A stretch of 64,000 nucleotides of DNA from Meandrina meandrites (lineage: Eukaryota > Cnidaria > Anthozoa > Scleractinia > Meandrinidae). Positions 1 to 12,488 of this stretch are shown here, one piece after another. Position numbers and translations under genes: made by a program. The DNA is taken from assembly GCA_963693305.1 (NCBI GenBank), contig OY855904.1, forward strand, positions 48,773,761-48,837,760. Direction: 5' to 3'. The notes below the pieces were generated by a model. That model made no database searches and was not told the DNA's origin. It worked only from the letters and a program-made list of their open reading frames with translations. Each line of letters opens with the position of its first letter. Position 1 is the first letter of the stretch.

Positions 1-408
1 TTTTTATTTCTCGTTCTTTAAACTGAGCAAAGAGTGACTACGTTAGCGGATGCTTTAAAGTTGTGTGCGACGTAACTTGGGGCGACCGTGCAAGCGGCGA
101 CTTGACTTGCATCCTTGTAAGGACTTTTCAAGGACCAAATTTATATTTCAATGGCCTTCCAATAAATGTTATGTTACAATACAAGCTAAGTAATATAAAT
201 TATCATATGCATTTTCTACATTCACAGGTTTAAATGCAGTTTTGTTTTTCTTACATTTTTGTGTTTGTAGGCCGTTTTTTTTTTGACATAAGAAAGTTAG
301 AATACTCTAATCCACAAAATGCAACTTTTCGTCGACTCCTAAGCATTTCATGTTAGTACAGCCGTGCTAAACACATTGATTAAATAAAGTGATTTTTTTT
401 TTTTTTAC
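1..408 (-). other. PDIA3 intron, cut by the window edge
   Basis: This stretch lies downstream of the tenth coding exon of the minus-strand PDIA3 gene, so it is intron. It contains two poly-T runs (near 279-288 and 393-406) and is otherwise AT-rich without a recognisable element. The exons coding for the rest of the last thioredoxin domain and the C-terminal ER-retention tail should lie to the left of base 1. Confidence 0.7.
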
Positions 409-2040
409 CAACCTTTTCACCGAGTTCTTTGTAGATTGGTTCCAGATTTTTACAATGGCCGCACCATGGCGCATAGAACTCGATCAAAACATCTTTAGAT
501 TCATCATTGACAATCTCATCGAATGTCTCGCCAACAACCACCTGGCAAAAAGCAAAGAAAACAACATTATGATTCAACACTGCTTGCGTTTCTACCATCT
601 ACACGACAAAGGTTTGTGGCAATCAAGTCGAGTTCAAGACACGTTAATTTTTTTTTTCACTGTTTAGAGCTTGATTACGTCAGGAAACAGGGAAACCGGA
701 GAAGGAGCCAAGATAAGCGGGAATCACAAGGCAAAAGCGTGGACAACAGAGAAAGACAGAACAGTGGAGAATTTGGGGTGGGGGGGGGGGGGGATGGGGC
801 TGGAGAAACAGGTGGGAGCGAGAAAGACGGGAACAGAAAAGAAGGAAATAGAGGTAACAGATGAAGAGGAGGGCAAGATTTAACAGGGAAAAGGGAGAGA
901 TTTAACGGGGCAGAGGATACAGAAAGAGGGTTTACAGATGGTTCGAGGGGGAGAGCTAACGTTAGAAAAGGGTTAGAGATGAACCAGTAACATGGAAGAG
1001 ACACGGACGCATATTACCTTGACAGGGCCATCATTTTCCTCTGGAACTGGTTCAGATTTGATGTAAGGCATAAGATTGCCATCAAAATATTCCTGGAGGA
1101 AGGCTTTAAAGGTGTCTACACTAAAAATACACAGTAAAACACAAGGTTATTTAAGAAGCAACACAAAATGTATGCAGAGCTTTCAATAAGACCCATTACT
1201 TGCCGGAGCTCTGCCGGGTATTTTGAGGTGAATCGCCAGGTGTTTACAGCTTCTTATATTGCTCTCTGATGGGTACTGGACTAGGGCTCCCACCAATAAA
1301 ATCTCATTGGTAAAGGTAAAGTCTGCCAACTGGCCCATACCTCCAGAGCTTACCTCAGCTTCTGTAACACTAAGCAACTAGGAGTATTTCTACTCCCCCC
1401 TGGATGGGATGCTAGTCCATCGCAGGGTTACCCCCCAGCATTATATTGTCAGTACCTATTTATACACCTGGGTGAAGAGAGGCGCTATGAGATTAAAGTG
1501 TCTTGCTTAAGAACACGACACAATGACCCAGGCCAGGGCTCAAATCTGGACTGTTCGATCCTGAGACCTGAACGAGGGTGTTTCATCACATTTTCGAACA
1601 CCTTGAAGTACATCAAAAATACTCAGCACATGTTATATTTTCAGCTCTCTTCACAGTGTTTTGAAATGCGATGAAACTCTCTCTTGATAAATTACATGAA
1701 CAATAACTGAAAATTATGCAAAGGTAACAAAAATAATGTAAAGGCAAAAACATCACTACCAGTGACATGATACCTGAATTTTTCTTTCATGGCGTATTTA
1801 CTTCCATCATCACTCTTGATGGTAACTACAGGGTCATCGCCTTCAGATTTAAGACCAAATGACTCTAAATCTCTAGCAAAGTCTGCTTTGGCTGCGACAG
1901 CAAAGTTCATTACTTTGTCCTTGAACTCTTTAGCAACTTTCATGACACGATTGCGCCAGTACCTTGAACCTACAGATAACAAGAGGTATGTTTAGTGCAG
2001 TCATAGTGGTACTGTCGTCATAGGGATAGAGATAATGATA

Positions 2041-2093
<53 letters not shown>

Positions 2094-3941
2094 CATAATA
2101 ATAATAATATTTTAATACATCTAACAAAATGATAAACATGATAAGTTCATTTGTCACGAGTGTGGGACAAATGAACATGTTATCTTTATCAAGTTTATTC
2201 TATTTTTGGTACCGCACTGAGAACACGAGACGGCATTGCACCTGTGTGAACTCTGTGTGTCAATTCTGTAGTACTGTGTTAAACAACCACCTTTGGGGAA
2301 ATGGTAAGAAGCTGTTTAGGGTTCCTCAGGAAATAGCATAAGATTATCACCATGACCAGGGTATCTGATAATTTTCTGGTGCAGAAAAAAATTAAAAATT
2401 ATGCGGAAGAAAGCATTGATTATGCAGAAAACACGTTGGATTATGCGGAAAAAATCGCATGTTTTTGTGCAGCCAAAATTGCGCTGCCCCCAATATTTGG
2501 GCCTTTCCAGTTTTTTTTTTCATAATATCTGGTATGTTATGTAATTATCTTATCAATTATGTGATGTTTAATAAAATAATACAGCTGTTATTTCGTTCTT
2601 ATGCATAGACAATACAATTCAAGGTGCTTGTCAACGACAGATTGCCTTACGTGATCTAACACAGCATTGCACATTTAACAAAATAACAATCCATTATCTA
2701 TAGAGAAAACTCCAGGATACTGGCTCACTCTGACCTTTCTGTTTGTGAGGATGGTAAGCAGCTGCTTAATCATTAATTTGAAGCAAATTTTTCTCTTTTA
2801 TGCGGAAAATGTTCTCAAGATGCAGAAGATGCGGAAGTCCTTCCTATTCTGGGCCGTACCTGTCAATAGTTTGTTGAAAACAAGGCCAAACTTGGTAGCT
2901 GCATGCTTACAGGTTAAAACCAATGGATGGGTCCTCATCGGGATCGCAGAAAGATGGCTGCAGCTGCTAATTTTATTCATAGTGCGGCAATACTTTCGGA
3001 GAAACATAATTGGGGCTTGACTGCATCAAACATTGTTTGCACTTAAATCGCCTCAATTTGCATAAAAAATTTTCTTCACATGATTGTAAATCTGGTCACA
3101 AGGTCCTTATCAGAAACATGTAAGAGTTGAAGTGTGGTTTTCTTTGTGGACATAACATAAACAAGAGTAATGATCTCACCTTTAGGATCAAGTTTCCAAT
3201 CAACTTTGTAATAAACAACACATAGAGGCTGCTTAAACTGATCTTGGTTGTCTTGTGTCATGTGACCAGCAAGCCCATGGACTGAGGCATCAAGAAACTT
3301 TTTGATGTAAAATATGTCGGCATCTCCCTTGTAAACTACTTCACTAGGTTCCAATTTTGATTGGAGACGCTGTGGACGGATAATTACCATCTCGCTGAAA
3401 GTAAAACATAGCAAACATGAGGATCAGGAATTACATGTATTACCAGTTTTAAAGTACACCAGTTATCACATTATGTCATTTAATGGTTGATCTCTAGCCT
3501 ACCAACATTGCACTTTTTGTGCTCTCAAATAGCAGTGCTTAGAATTTATGTGTCATCATACAGATTACAACAGGTGGCTCTGAGTGGTATTGAAAAGGGT
3601 TATCAAAAATAGCTGGCAGCTGATAAAAGTCACCATCTACTACTTTGCGACATCCTCTGACTGATTAGTAAAAGATTACAAAATCAGCCACCTACTTCGA
3701 CAATAAAGTTACTTTGAAAATAAAGCTGCCTACAAAACTTTCTTACACATGTGAATGTAATTTGAGTCATAATTCATCCAAAAGATCTCTCCAACTTTAA
3801 CTATATGTTTGTTCAATTAGTTACTCAGTTGATGAGCGAGTGGTAGATTTTTTTCTTAAAACAACATTATTATATATGGGTTATTGACCAAGCACGTGAG
3901 GTCAAGATGGCGGGATATTGGCCGAGTTCTTTTTTTGCGTG

Positions 3942-3974
<33 letters not shown>

Positions 3975-6900
3975 CACGCAAAAAAAGAACTCGGCCAATA
4001 TCCCGCCATCTTGACCGAACAAGCTTGGTCAATAAAGGATTTATTATATGACTTTTTTCGAGCACTGAAAAAAAAAGCCAGTTGCATGCACAATCAATAG
4101 GCGCACGCTAAATCATTTCATTGGTTTAAAAGTTTAATGAGTGACTGTCAAATTCTTGAATGAATCGAGACGAAGTAAAACGATGCAACAACAGCGAAAT
4201 TCACCTCATTTTAACCCTCAAAAGGATATTGAAATGGCTTGAATTTGCGAAACAACGTTGAGTTTGAAGCCTTAAAAGAAGAATGTCCATTCGATCTGGC
4301 CGCCAGCTTTTGATTATTGGACGTTTTGCAGAGTATTTGCTCGCTTCTGGCGCTTTAGTGGTGCAAACCTGCGGTGACATACACGAGCTGAATATTGAAA
4401 TTGCTATTGTTGAAAGCGTTTGGGATTTTAATACCACTTCACAGGAAAAGCTTGAACTTTTCTACATCATTAATTTAAACGCTCGACTCACCCTTACTCG
4501 ACGTGAGTGTTAGAGGCTTCGGTGGAAAGATGTTAGGTTCGCCGTGCCGTCCGCTTTCTTCCATTTTTGAAGATGTTACACAAACGACAAATTTGCAGAG
4601 CACTTTATTCTTCAGGTATGTCACTGACTTCAGTCTCTCCCTTTTCCGCCAAACAAAGCTGATTATCATGTCTACAAGTCGCTTTGCGTTTTAATTTTTG
4701 TATCAGCCGGTTTTTTCGGAAAATAAAATTCACGAAACTCGTTAATTAACTAACATTTGTAGTTTAATTTGCTTGCTCTCATTCACTTCAAGACCTATTT
4801 CTTTGTTGTCGGACTTCCTTTTGCTAGAAATAGACAGGAAATCTTTGTGTTATTTCGGAAAATAGTTTCATAGCGAAAATTTACGACGAAAATCTTTTTC
4901 AAGAAGCGTCGGTAAAAGTTTTTTCGCTTGCAGGAACACAGCGGGCGATCCCGAGCGGTCAAGATGGCTCCATCTTGACCGCTCGGGCAGCCAATCAGAG
5001 CACGAGATTCGCTTCATCTTGACCGCTCACGGAGCTAGTCATATAATAAGATATTATAACAATATTATAAGGGAGGAACAAAAGCATGACTTACTCTCTA
5101 TGTCCCTTGTCTGTCATCACCTCGTCACTTTCTGTGTGCACAAAGTTGTATTTTTCCCTCAATTCACCGGCTGTCTTCATGAATTCCATCTTTAAGTCAT
5201 TATCCTTGTCGAAGAATCCTTAAAAAATGACAACAATTAGGAAATGATGCCATGTAACTATAATCTTTAAAATCATATTAACTCTGAAGTTCAAAAACCC
5301 AACAAGAGTGTGCTTTTTGCTACCTGTGATAGTGTGTGGTTCCAGAAAATATCAATACCCGCACCACCTACCCCTCCGGAATTTCCATTTTTCAGGGCAT
5401 CTGATAGGGTGCGGAAAAAAATAACAAATTATGCGGAAATTTTCAGGAACATTATGCGGAAGAAAGTGTCGATTATTCGGAAAACAAGTTGGATTATGCG
5501 GAAAATTTTCGGCTCACTTCAATTGCCAAAGATCACATCTTTTCATGCAGCCGAAATCGAGCTTCCCCCCAAGTCGAGAGTCTGCCTGCAGGCTAATTTT
5601 AAACCAAAAAATATATACTGGTATTTGGGCTTTTCCAGTTATGTTCATTTGACTGTATTTGGTATGTTACGAAATAATCTTATCAATTACATGTGATGTT
5701 CAATGAAAATAACAACCGTTATTTTGTTGGCTGAAGTGGTTTTTCTTCTTATGCATAAACAATACAATTCAAGGTGCTACGTGATCTACTACAACATTGC
5801 ACGTTGAACAAAATAACAATCCATTATCAGGGCATCTGATAGGGTGCGGAAAAAAATAACAAATTATGCGGAAATTTTCAGGAACATTATGCGGAAGAAA
5901 GTGTTGATTATGCGGAAATCACATCTTTTCATGCAGCCGAAATCGAGCTGCCCCCGAAGCCGAGAGTCTGCTCGCGGGCTATTTTTAACCAAAATAATTA
6001 TATTGGTATTTGGGCTTTTCCAGTTATTTTCATTTGTATTTGGTATGTTATGAAATTATCTTATCAATTATGTGATGTTCAATGAAAACACAACCATTAT
6101 TTTGTTGGCTGAAGTTGATTTTCTTCTTATGCATAAACAATACAATTCAAGGTGCTACACGTGTGATCTACTACAACATTGCACGTTGAACAAAATAACA
6201 ATCCATTATCTACATAGAAGACTCCAGGATACTGGTTCACTCAATCCTTTGCTGATATTAGACTTTCAACAAAGTCCTTCGCTTCGTCTTCATTATGGCT
6301 CGTCGCTCACAGGCCACTTTGCGGCCTCAAGCTCGCTTCACTTAATTCGTCGCTCATCTAGCCCGTGAGGTCAACTTGTGGCAAGTGTACAGCGAAGTGG
6401 GGATCCTTCTTCTTGGTCTCTTTGATGGCAAATTTATCCATATACTATAGGTAACCAGAGAAGAATTTTCGATAGCCCGAACTCCGAACACGAGCGAAAG
6501 AAGCGAAGAAGACAACTGGTGTCCAGGCCCCATCACGAAAAGACGCGTGGAACGCCTGGAGGTTAAAAATTGCTCACGATCGAAGTACCGTGTTTTCGTC
6601 ACTATTTTAGGAGAAAAACTGTGTCAAAATAATCAATTTCTTCGAAATTTATGTTTGTGAGGATGGTAAACAGCTGCTTAATCATTAATATGAAACAAAT
6701 TTCTCTGTTTTATGCGGAAAATGTTCTCAAGATGCGGAAGATGCGGAAGTCAGCGAATTATGCGGATCCGCACCACCGCATCCTGTCAGATGCCCTGCAT
6801 TATCTACATAGAAAACTGCAGGATACTGGTTCACTCAATCCTTTGCTGATATTAGACTTTCAAAGTCCTTTGTCTTCATTATGGCACGTCGCTCACAGGC

Positions 6901-9900
6901 CACTTTGCGGCCTCAAGCTCGCTTCACTTAATTCGTTGCTCATCTAGCTCGTGAGGTCAACTTGTGGGGATCCTTCTTCTTGGTGTCTTTGATGACAAAT
7001 TTATCCATATTCGACAATATACTACAGGTAACCACAGAAGAATTCTCGATAGACCGAGCGAGCGAACGAAGCGAAAGAAGACAACTGGTGTCCAGGCCCA
7101 TCACGAAAATACACGTAGAACGCCTGGAGGTTAAAAATTACTCACGATCAAAGTGCCTATTTTAGGAGAAAAACTGTCAGATGCCCTGATTTTTGTAAGG
7201 AAAAAGAACGCCCTCCCCTCTGGAATTTCCAAAAGTTTCCTTGAATACTCCTACATGCTCTGGAGAAAAGCATTTCAGAAAGAAATTGTGCAATGTTCTA
7301 AACATTAGGCTGCTTTCTCTTGTAAATATAACTATAGTCTGCTATAGTGTGTAACCAATCAATCAGAACATTTTAAAATGATACATACTGTTCAAGACAG
7401 AAAAAAAGGCAGAAATTTCTTCAAAAGTAAACAGGAAAACTATAATTTGTATAGCCACTCGATAAATTCCCTTGAACTATAACCATCCATCCCCCTTCAT
7501 TCTGAAGACATTTTAGAAAACCGCTGAATGTATCAGAACATGGATTTAAAAAATGTTGATGTTCAATTATTAATGAGTTTGAGTAACTAATAAAAATACC
7601 TGCACAATGATCTCAGCTGCATTATTTCAAAAATAATGCACTAAATTTCTAAAAAAAACTAATATTACATTTACCGTATTTACCCGAGTATTACACGACC
7701 CCGTGTATAAGTCAAACCCCTATTTTTGAGGCCATAAACAAAGTTTTTTCCATTTCTGTGCAAAATCAGAGGAAATGTGTGGGACTTCCCAGCCGAAATA
7801 TAACAGATATATACACCAGTAAATACAGTAGATGTATATCCAGTATGAATGTGCTATAAAATACCAGCAATCGCAATTTAAGGACAAAAGAATCTTTGCA
7901 GTTACTTACCAGCAATAACAGGAACCTCGGCATTCTCAAGCACCTTGTTCATTTTTTCCACATCCTTAATTTCTACAAAGCAAACGTCAGACACAAATTC
8001 ATATCACACATCTTTTGAGAGCAGAAAAAAATTTGAAGTCACACACAAATATAGGCAAAGACTTTAAAGGCAACCACAGGGTTGGAAAAAAATTTCATTG
8101 AATATGTGGCCGATAATTGGCTTCAATGGTGTTTGTGTTTTCCTCTCAATTCTGGACTCTATTTGTCTCAAAGCAGATAATTAACGTTCTCAACTTTCAA
8201 AGAACCTTCTGGACTAATACAAGTGCACATAACCCCAATTTATTTTTTTCGCTAAAATGAATCTTCTTGTTATTCAAAATAGTTTGGTGAAAAAAATGGA
8301 TTTGTTTGATACCCTAATGTTTTCTACGTCCTGCTGAAAACACCAAAATGGCTCTTAAAATGATGCCATTGTGTTTCATGGCCGGGTTTTAAGAGAGCTG
8401 GGTTGAGAGAGCTGATGACATCTATGCAGGAATTTAGTTCAAAGAAATGAGTGAGACGCTAATTGTGTTTGGTTCCTGGGTAGACATCATCAGCTCTCTC
8501 AACCCAGATTCCCTAAAACACGGTCGTGCAACATCTTAATCGTGACTTTGGCAGGCTATAAAAAAAACGAGGATTCAACCAATTCCAAAAATGTTTTCTC
8601 TGAAATCCTTTTCTCCACCCAGGTGTATAAATGGGTACTGGCGAATTTACTGCTGGGGGTAACCCTGCGATGGACTAGCGTCCCATCCAGGGGGGAGTAG
8701 CAATACTCCTAGTCGCTTCACGCTACGGAAACCGGGATAAGCTCCGGCCTGATGGGCCCCTAGGCTCGTATACAGACTTTACCTACCTTTTGGTAACTAT
8801 TAGATGTATTTCAGAAAAAAAATTGCGGGTAAGGTGCACTTTAAGGACCCAGGAACTTTATCATAAGATCTGTTTAGTGTTCAGACTTGTTCATTGTACA
8901 ATTACAGTCAAGCGCGTCGAACGGTAGCCACCCAACTAAGTTTTTGACATCTTTTTGACAAGTTTTTGATAAGTTTGATGGCTTCAGTTGCACAACGGTT
9001 CATACAAACGATCTGTGAAAAGAAAAGTTTAGTTTGACAAAATTTTTGTCGGCAAAAAATTTATTTATTGCCAGTTGAACTTGGCATAATCGCTTGTGCG
9101 AAATGTTGTTTGAAACCCTTTCAAACTCTGACGTTTGAAGACGAATCATGTGACGGTTGTCTTCCATTTTTCAAGGCATCTGATTGGTAGTTTAAAGCAA
9201 CCGGAAGCCGTAAAACTCATCAAAGTAATCAAAAACTTGTCAAAAAAATGTCAAAAAGTTTGTCGGGTGGCTATGGTTGAGACGTTTGACTGTAAAAATT
9301 CCTAGTAGAAACTAAATCAAACATTTGTTGATTTGAAATTGCTGGTTGCATTACTTGTTTCTAACACAACCCTTACTTCTGAAAATTTAAAGTGCTAACC
9401 TTTAGATGAAGGTCCAGCTTGTTTCTTCATATAGGAAATAATACCACCTACAAAACAAAGCAAAAGGTTAAGTGTACATACAACGTACCGGTAAACTGAA
9501 ATTTAAGAGTTGCACATATTTGCATGTGAAACACACTAAGCACTTACCAGAATCCCGTGGACCATCATAATCCTTTGAAACTGCTCCATTACGAAAAATT
9601 TTCAGTGTTGGATATCCACTGACTCCATTTTTACTGCAAGTGTCTTTGCCTGCTTCAGTACAATCAACCTAACAAGATGGATCATAATTTAAAATATAAC
9701 TGGTAAACATGTATGCTTGGGGCCTATTTTTAAAGCTGGTTTTCACTGAAGATGGGGTCGGGGTCAGAAGAACACTCAAGACCTATGAAAATCAAAAATC
9801 AGTGTCATAAGTGGAGACAAAGATGGGGTTGGAAGATTCTCATATGCCGTCGACCTACCTGCAACATAGCCGCCGGTACTGCCTGGGACACTATTCCCAC

Positions 9901-11559
9901 ATATGAGAACATACGCTGCCAGCATGCAACAAGATCATTGCAGGTCTTTACCACCGGCATGCCTGCGAAGTTGGCTTGAGTTCAACTTTGCAGGCACTTA
10001 GGCGTTTCCCTGGCATAGACCAGCGGCTATGTCGCAGGTAGGTCTGCAGCATATGAGAACCAAGCTTAACATACTGTTTCCTGGAAAAGGGGTCAAAAAA
10101 TATCCCTCTCACAGATTGGCTGCCCCCACCCTCCTGTATAATTTCCCAGCCAGTACATAACCTAGAGTCTGTCCATCATGCTTCCCCCAGGATGGGGGGG
10201 GGGGGGGGGGGGGGAGGGGGCAGGGGAGGGCTGTTACATAAACTTATTCTAAAGTTCCCATCAGACGACCAAAGCAAAGCATATAGTTTATATAATTAGC
10301 AATTATTGAGTATGGTTTGAAGAGTTATGCAGATTGAAGTGGGGGTTATCTGCTGAAGCTGATGACCATCCTAGATCTGCATAATTCTTCTTATCATACA
10401 AAAGCTAAATTCAGTAATTGACTTATTGTTCATTCAAAATATTTCCAGAGCGCTAAAAACACAAATTGCATGGGTTTTCACTTCAGCGTAGAATTTTCAC
10501 GAAACAACTGCCAAGTCTGATGTTGCTGGATTTTGGATGTTTTTCACCTGAAGATAAGCTTTAAAAATCAAGTGACTTCCCTTCGAAGATTTTATTGTGT
10601 TTTTGCTATCTTTATCATCTAATAATTTGGAGATTTTTTGTCGCAATGTTCAAACCTTGCAACCATTTTTGCGATTTCTACTGAACTGTTCAGCATCAAA
10701 GCCATTGTTGCGTGAGGTCAATCGTTTTTCTCTTATTGTCCAATAATCATTACGTCAATCGCCCAAAAGAAATGTCTTCCAAATATGGTGGATGCTAGCC
10801 GGTTAGCTGGGATTAGCCAGGGATTGAAAGCCAATCAGAAGTAAGGAAATATTTTGACAGAAGTTTATCCTTTTTATATTAACACTTTTCTATCAAAAAA
10901 TTGCTAAATAACATGAAAAATTTAAACAAGAACAAACATTTAAAATATCCGACTTTTACAAATTACAATTCATTTAAGCTCTACTTAACTGAACAGATTT
11001 AATTGTTTTAAAAACTGCTTAAGATTTCTCTTAATTCTTAAACCATAACTTAATTAAGTGGCTCAGCTGCAGGGACCAAACATTCCACGAAAATTTCAAA
11101 ATAAACAATACTACGAAAATTAAAGGCTGGCACAACAAAATCAAGAATACTGGATTGTGGGAGTCGATTGCAGAGAAATAGAGAATGGACGTGTCAAGAA
11201 AAGCGAATCTTTTTATACCTTAGCAAGCGGAATTGGCGGATCTTCTTTCTTCAACGCAGTGGCTGCTGTCTCGTATTCAGGGGCTAGTCTCTTGCAGTGT
11301 CCGCACCTGTTTGGAAACAGAGAAGTTTAAACACAAGCTGTGTGAATCTCCTCGCTAACTGGGACAGCGTCAGAGAATGTACAAGCTGGGCTAATCGAAA
11401 GTAACTTATCGTACATACATACCATGGTGCAAAAAATTCTACCAGCATAATCTCTTCGCCTTTTACCCTGTCAGCAAAATCACTGTCGCTGAGCTCCATA
11501 ACATCTGAGCAAAGAACAGCCGATGCGAACAGAGAAATTAAAATCGTGGAAAAAATCAT
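409..11559 (-). CDS. PDIA3: Protein disulfide isomerase A3 (ERp57), 3'-truncated by window edge
   Basis: ER thiol-disulfide oxidoreductase; in animals PDIA3 works with calnexin/calreticulin on glycoprotein folding. Ten coding exons read in one frame: 11559-11423, 11306-11219, 9668-9548, 9447-9400, 7972-7910, 5218-5095, 3394-3180, 1969-1774, 1120-1018, 541-409, giving 409 codons plus one base. All junctions are GT-AG. A signal peptide (about residues 1-18) precedes thioredoxin domain a, with its CGHC active site at 47-50. Domains b and b' follow, including the family segment [13 protein letters not shown]. Domain a' starts near 366 with a second CGHC at 392-395. Both redox sites are intact. 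The order and spacing, and the motif [14 protein letters not shown], match PDIA3 rather than PDIA1 or PDIA4. About 90 C-terminal residues are outside the window. The donor of the last visible exon is placed at G|GTAAAA to keep homology; GTTGGT four bases earlier is the alternative. Confidence 0.93.
1310..1562 (-). mobile_element. tRNA-derived SINE, family A, head degraded
   Basis: Reverse-strand copy of the SINE seen best at 13754-14038 and 37418-37710. The shared body includes the GCCTCTCTNCACCCAGG segment, the TTTATACACCTGGGTG region and the CTGGATGGGATGCTAGTCCATC segment. The tRNA-like head ends near 1562 at a degraded box B (GGGCTCAAATCTGG on the plus strand). It lies in a PDIA3 intron. 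Confidence 0.7.
2033..2109. repeat. (GAT)n / (ATA)n microsatellite
   Basis: An uninterrupted run of GAT trinucleotides from about 2040 to 2092 followed by ATA repeats, in a PDIA3 intron. Confidence 0.9.
2345..2870 (+). repeat. Dispersed repeat with ATTATGCGGA motifs, copy 1
   Basis: Contains several ATTATGCGGAA units, then a segment shared with 5760-5830 and 6140-6230 (ACAATTCAAGGTGCT and ATAACAATCCATTATC), then a segment shared with 6655-6755 (GGATGGTAA, CAGCTGCTTAATCATTAAT, ATGCGGAAAATGTTCTCAAG). Three further copies or fragments are in the next intron. No transposase is visible, so it is a non-autonomous repeat of unknown class. Confidence 0.65.
3867..5049. mobile_element. Probable non-autonomous DNA transposon, about 1.2 kb, with internal foldback
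   Basis: The ends are inverted copies of each other: TTATTATAT at 3867, and the reverse complement of TTATTATATGACT at 5037-5049. Each is followed inward by a CGTGAG...GGTCAAGATG segment. Near the left end, 3881-4035 forms a long hairpin whose arms include GCGGGATATTGGCCGAGTTC and meet around 3957. Near the right end another small hairpin (4952-4989) repeats GAGCGGTCAAGATGG. No ORF resembles a transposase, so the element would need enzymes in trans. Superfamily is not determined. Confidence 0.5.
5395..7190 (+). repeat. Partially duplicated block of the ATTATGCGGA repeat
   Basis: Copies of the ATTATGCGGA repeat lie at about 5395-5695, 5827-6110 and 6650-6800. A second module, starting at ACTCCAGGATACTGGTTCAC and ending near TTTTAGGAGAAAAACTGT, occurs at 6220-6622 and again at 6811-7175 with a few small indels. 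The block appears to have grown by segmental duplication inside one PDIA3 intron (between exons 5 and 6). Its open frames are repeat-derived and resemble no known protein. Confidence 0.65.
7673..7850 (+). repeat. Fragment of a TACCGTA-ended element
   Basis: TTACCGTATTTACCCGAGTATTACACG followed by a CGTGTATAAGTC segment resembles one end of a terminal-repeat element. The partner end is not clear. It is intronic within PDIA3. Confidence 0.3.
8372..8533. mobile_element. 162-bp foldback element (MITE-like)
   Basis: The left arm (8372-8420) and right arm (8475-8533) are reverse complements over about 50 bp. They share TGGGTTGAGAGAGCTGATGA and, outside it, GTTTTA next to a degenerate TGTTNCANG terminus. 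No coding capacity. Confidence 0.6.
8613..8786 (+). mobile_element. SINE family A, 5'-truncated
   Basis: The body and 3' end of the tRNA-derived SINE without its tRNA head. It begins at CTCCACCCAGG and ends at the family 3' motif near CAGACTTTACC. Intronic in PDIA3. Confidence 0.75.
8905..9292. mobile_element. TA-flanked non-autonomous element with CAGTCAA ends, 388 bp
   Basis: The element is bounded by TA on both sides and has about 90-bp imperfect terminal inverted repeats. Both start CAGTCAA and continue with TAGCCACCC and TTTTTGACA segments. CAG-type ends with a TA duplication are typical of Tc1/mariner, especially pogo-like, transposons. No transposase is present. Confidence 0.65.
9731..10074. 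mobile_element. MITE with CTCATATGC-type inverted repeats
   Basis: The segment 9836-9890 is inverted at 10010-10066, sharing TTCTCATATGC, GACCTACCTGC and ACATAGCCGC. Weaker matches (AAAGCTGGTT on the left, AAGCTTGGTT on the reverse of the right) extend the ends to about 9731 and 10074. It lies between PDIA3 exons 2 and 3. Confidence 0.55.
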
Positions 11560-11655
11560 CTTGCAGCAGAACTGTTCGAAGGAAAATAATTATAGAGGGT
11601 AAAGTGGTTTTGGAAGCTCCAAAGACACGTTGGAACTGACAAGGTGAATGGAACG

Positions 11656-11730
11656 CGTTGGCGAGCCTTGATTGGTTTACAGTGCGCACGTGCCAATGAT
11701 CCCTTGGGGGTTGTCAAGTTTTGATTGGTG
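11656..11730 (-). promoter_or_regulatory. PDIA3 proximal promoter with CCAAT boxes and an E-box
   Basis: About 100-170 bp upstream of the PDIA3 start codon lie two CCAAT boxes on the gene strand (ATTGG at 11671-11675 and 11724-11728 on the plus strand) and a third in the opposite direction (11693-11697). The last directly abuts a CACGTG E-box (11687-11692). Animal PDI genes are driven by CCAAT-type ER stress elements (CCAAT-N9-CCACG). Here one CCAAT is followed nine bases on by CCAAC, so the second half is only a partial match. The clustering is visible; its function is inferred. Confidence 0.4.
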
Positions 11731-11978
11731 GAAACGTGTGCATGGAAACGCGCCAACCGTGTTCAACAAGCATTTGAGCCCGCAATTATCAGGTCCCTCT
11801 GATTAGCATATTACGAATTTTTCATTAATTGTAAGCAGCGGCGTTTTTCTAAAGAATAAGTGTTGTTTTGTTATTGTAAATGTAATTTGATGCAAATTTC
11901 GTTTAAATGCCCCCATTCTCTGTAAATGTTTTTTTTTTTGCAGGCTTAATTACACTTCCATAGTCTGTAAACGTCTTG

Positions 11979-11991
11979 ATAAATAAATGAA

Positions 11992-12042
<51 letters not shown>

Positions 12043-12071
12043 ATAGATAAATAGATAACTAAATAAGTAAA
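11979..12071. repeat. (AAAT)n microsatellite
   Basis: A long tract of AAAT repeats with a few GATA variants at its end, in the intergenic region upstream of PDIA3. Confidence 0.9.
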
Positions 12072-12488
12072 TAGACTGAATAAAATCTTACTGGTTTCAA
12101 AAATTCATGAAGATTTCTCTGCAGTTTACCATGTATATTTCTTGGTTATAAAACTTCTGGTAAAAACGTTCCGCATCAAAACGTTTCTATTGCATTTCGA
12201 AACCCTGAATTTCAATAAAAATGCTTTTTTTACACTTGGGAAAACTTCGAAACCGTCCGTGAATACCCAATACACTTGATTGGCCTCGTTGCTAGCAACA
12301 GAAAAGCTGCCATTGCAAAAATACAAAAATACGATGTTAGGGGGATTTGGTGGGGGGGGGGGGGGAGGGGATTTAACACCATTTGGTTCAATTTGATTCA
12401 CTTTAATTTACTCACAACTCGATAACTTGATGTTGGTTCAAAGGGATAATCATTCTCGTCATCGTCATCGTCTGCGCTAGGGATCATC

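Noticed and set aside
675..1004. Proline/serine-rich minus-strand ORF beside PDIA3 exon 9
   Set aside because: Low-complexity purine-rich intron sequence; it falls between two well-supported PDIA3 exons.
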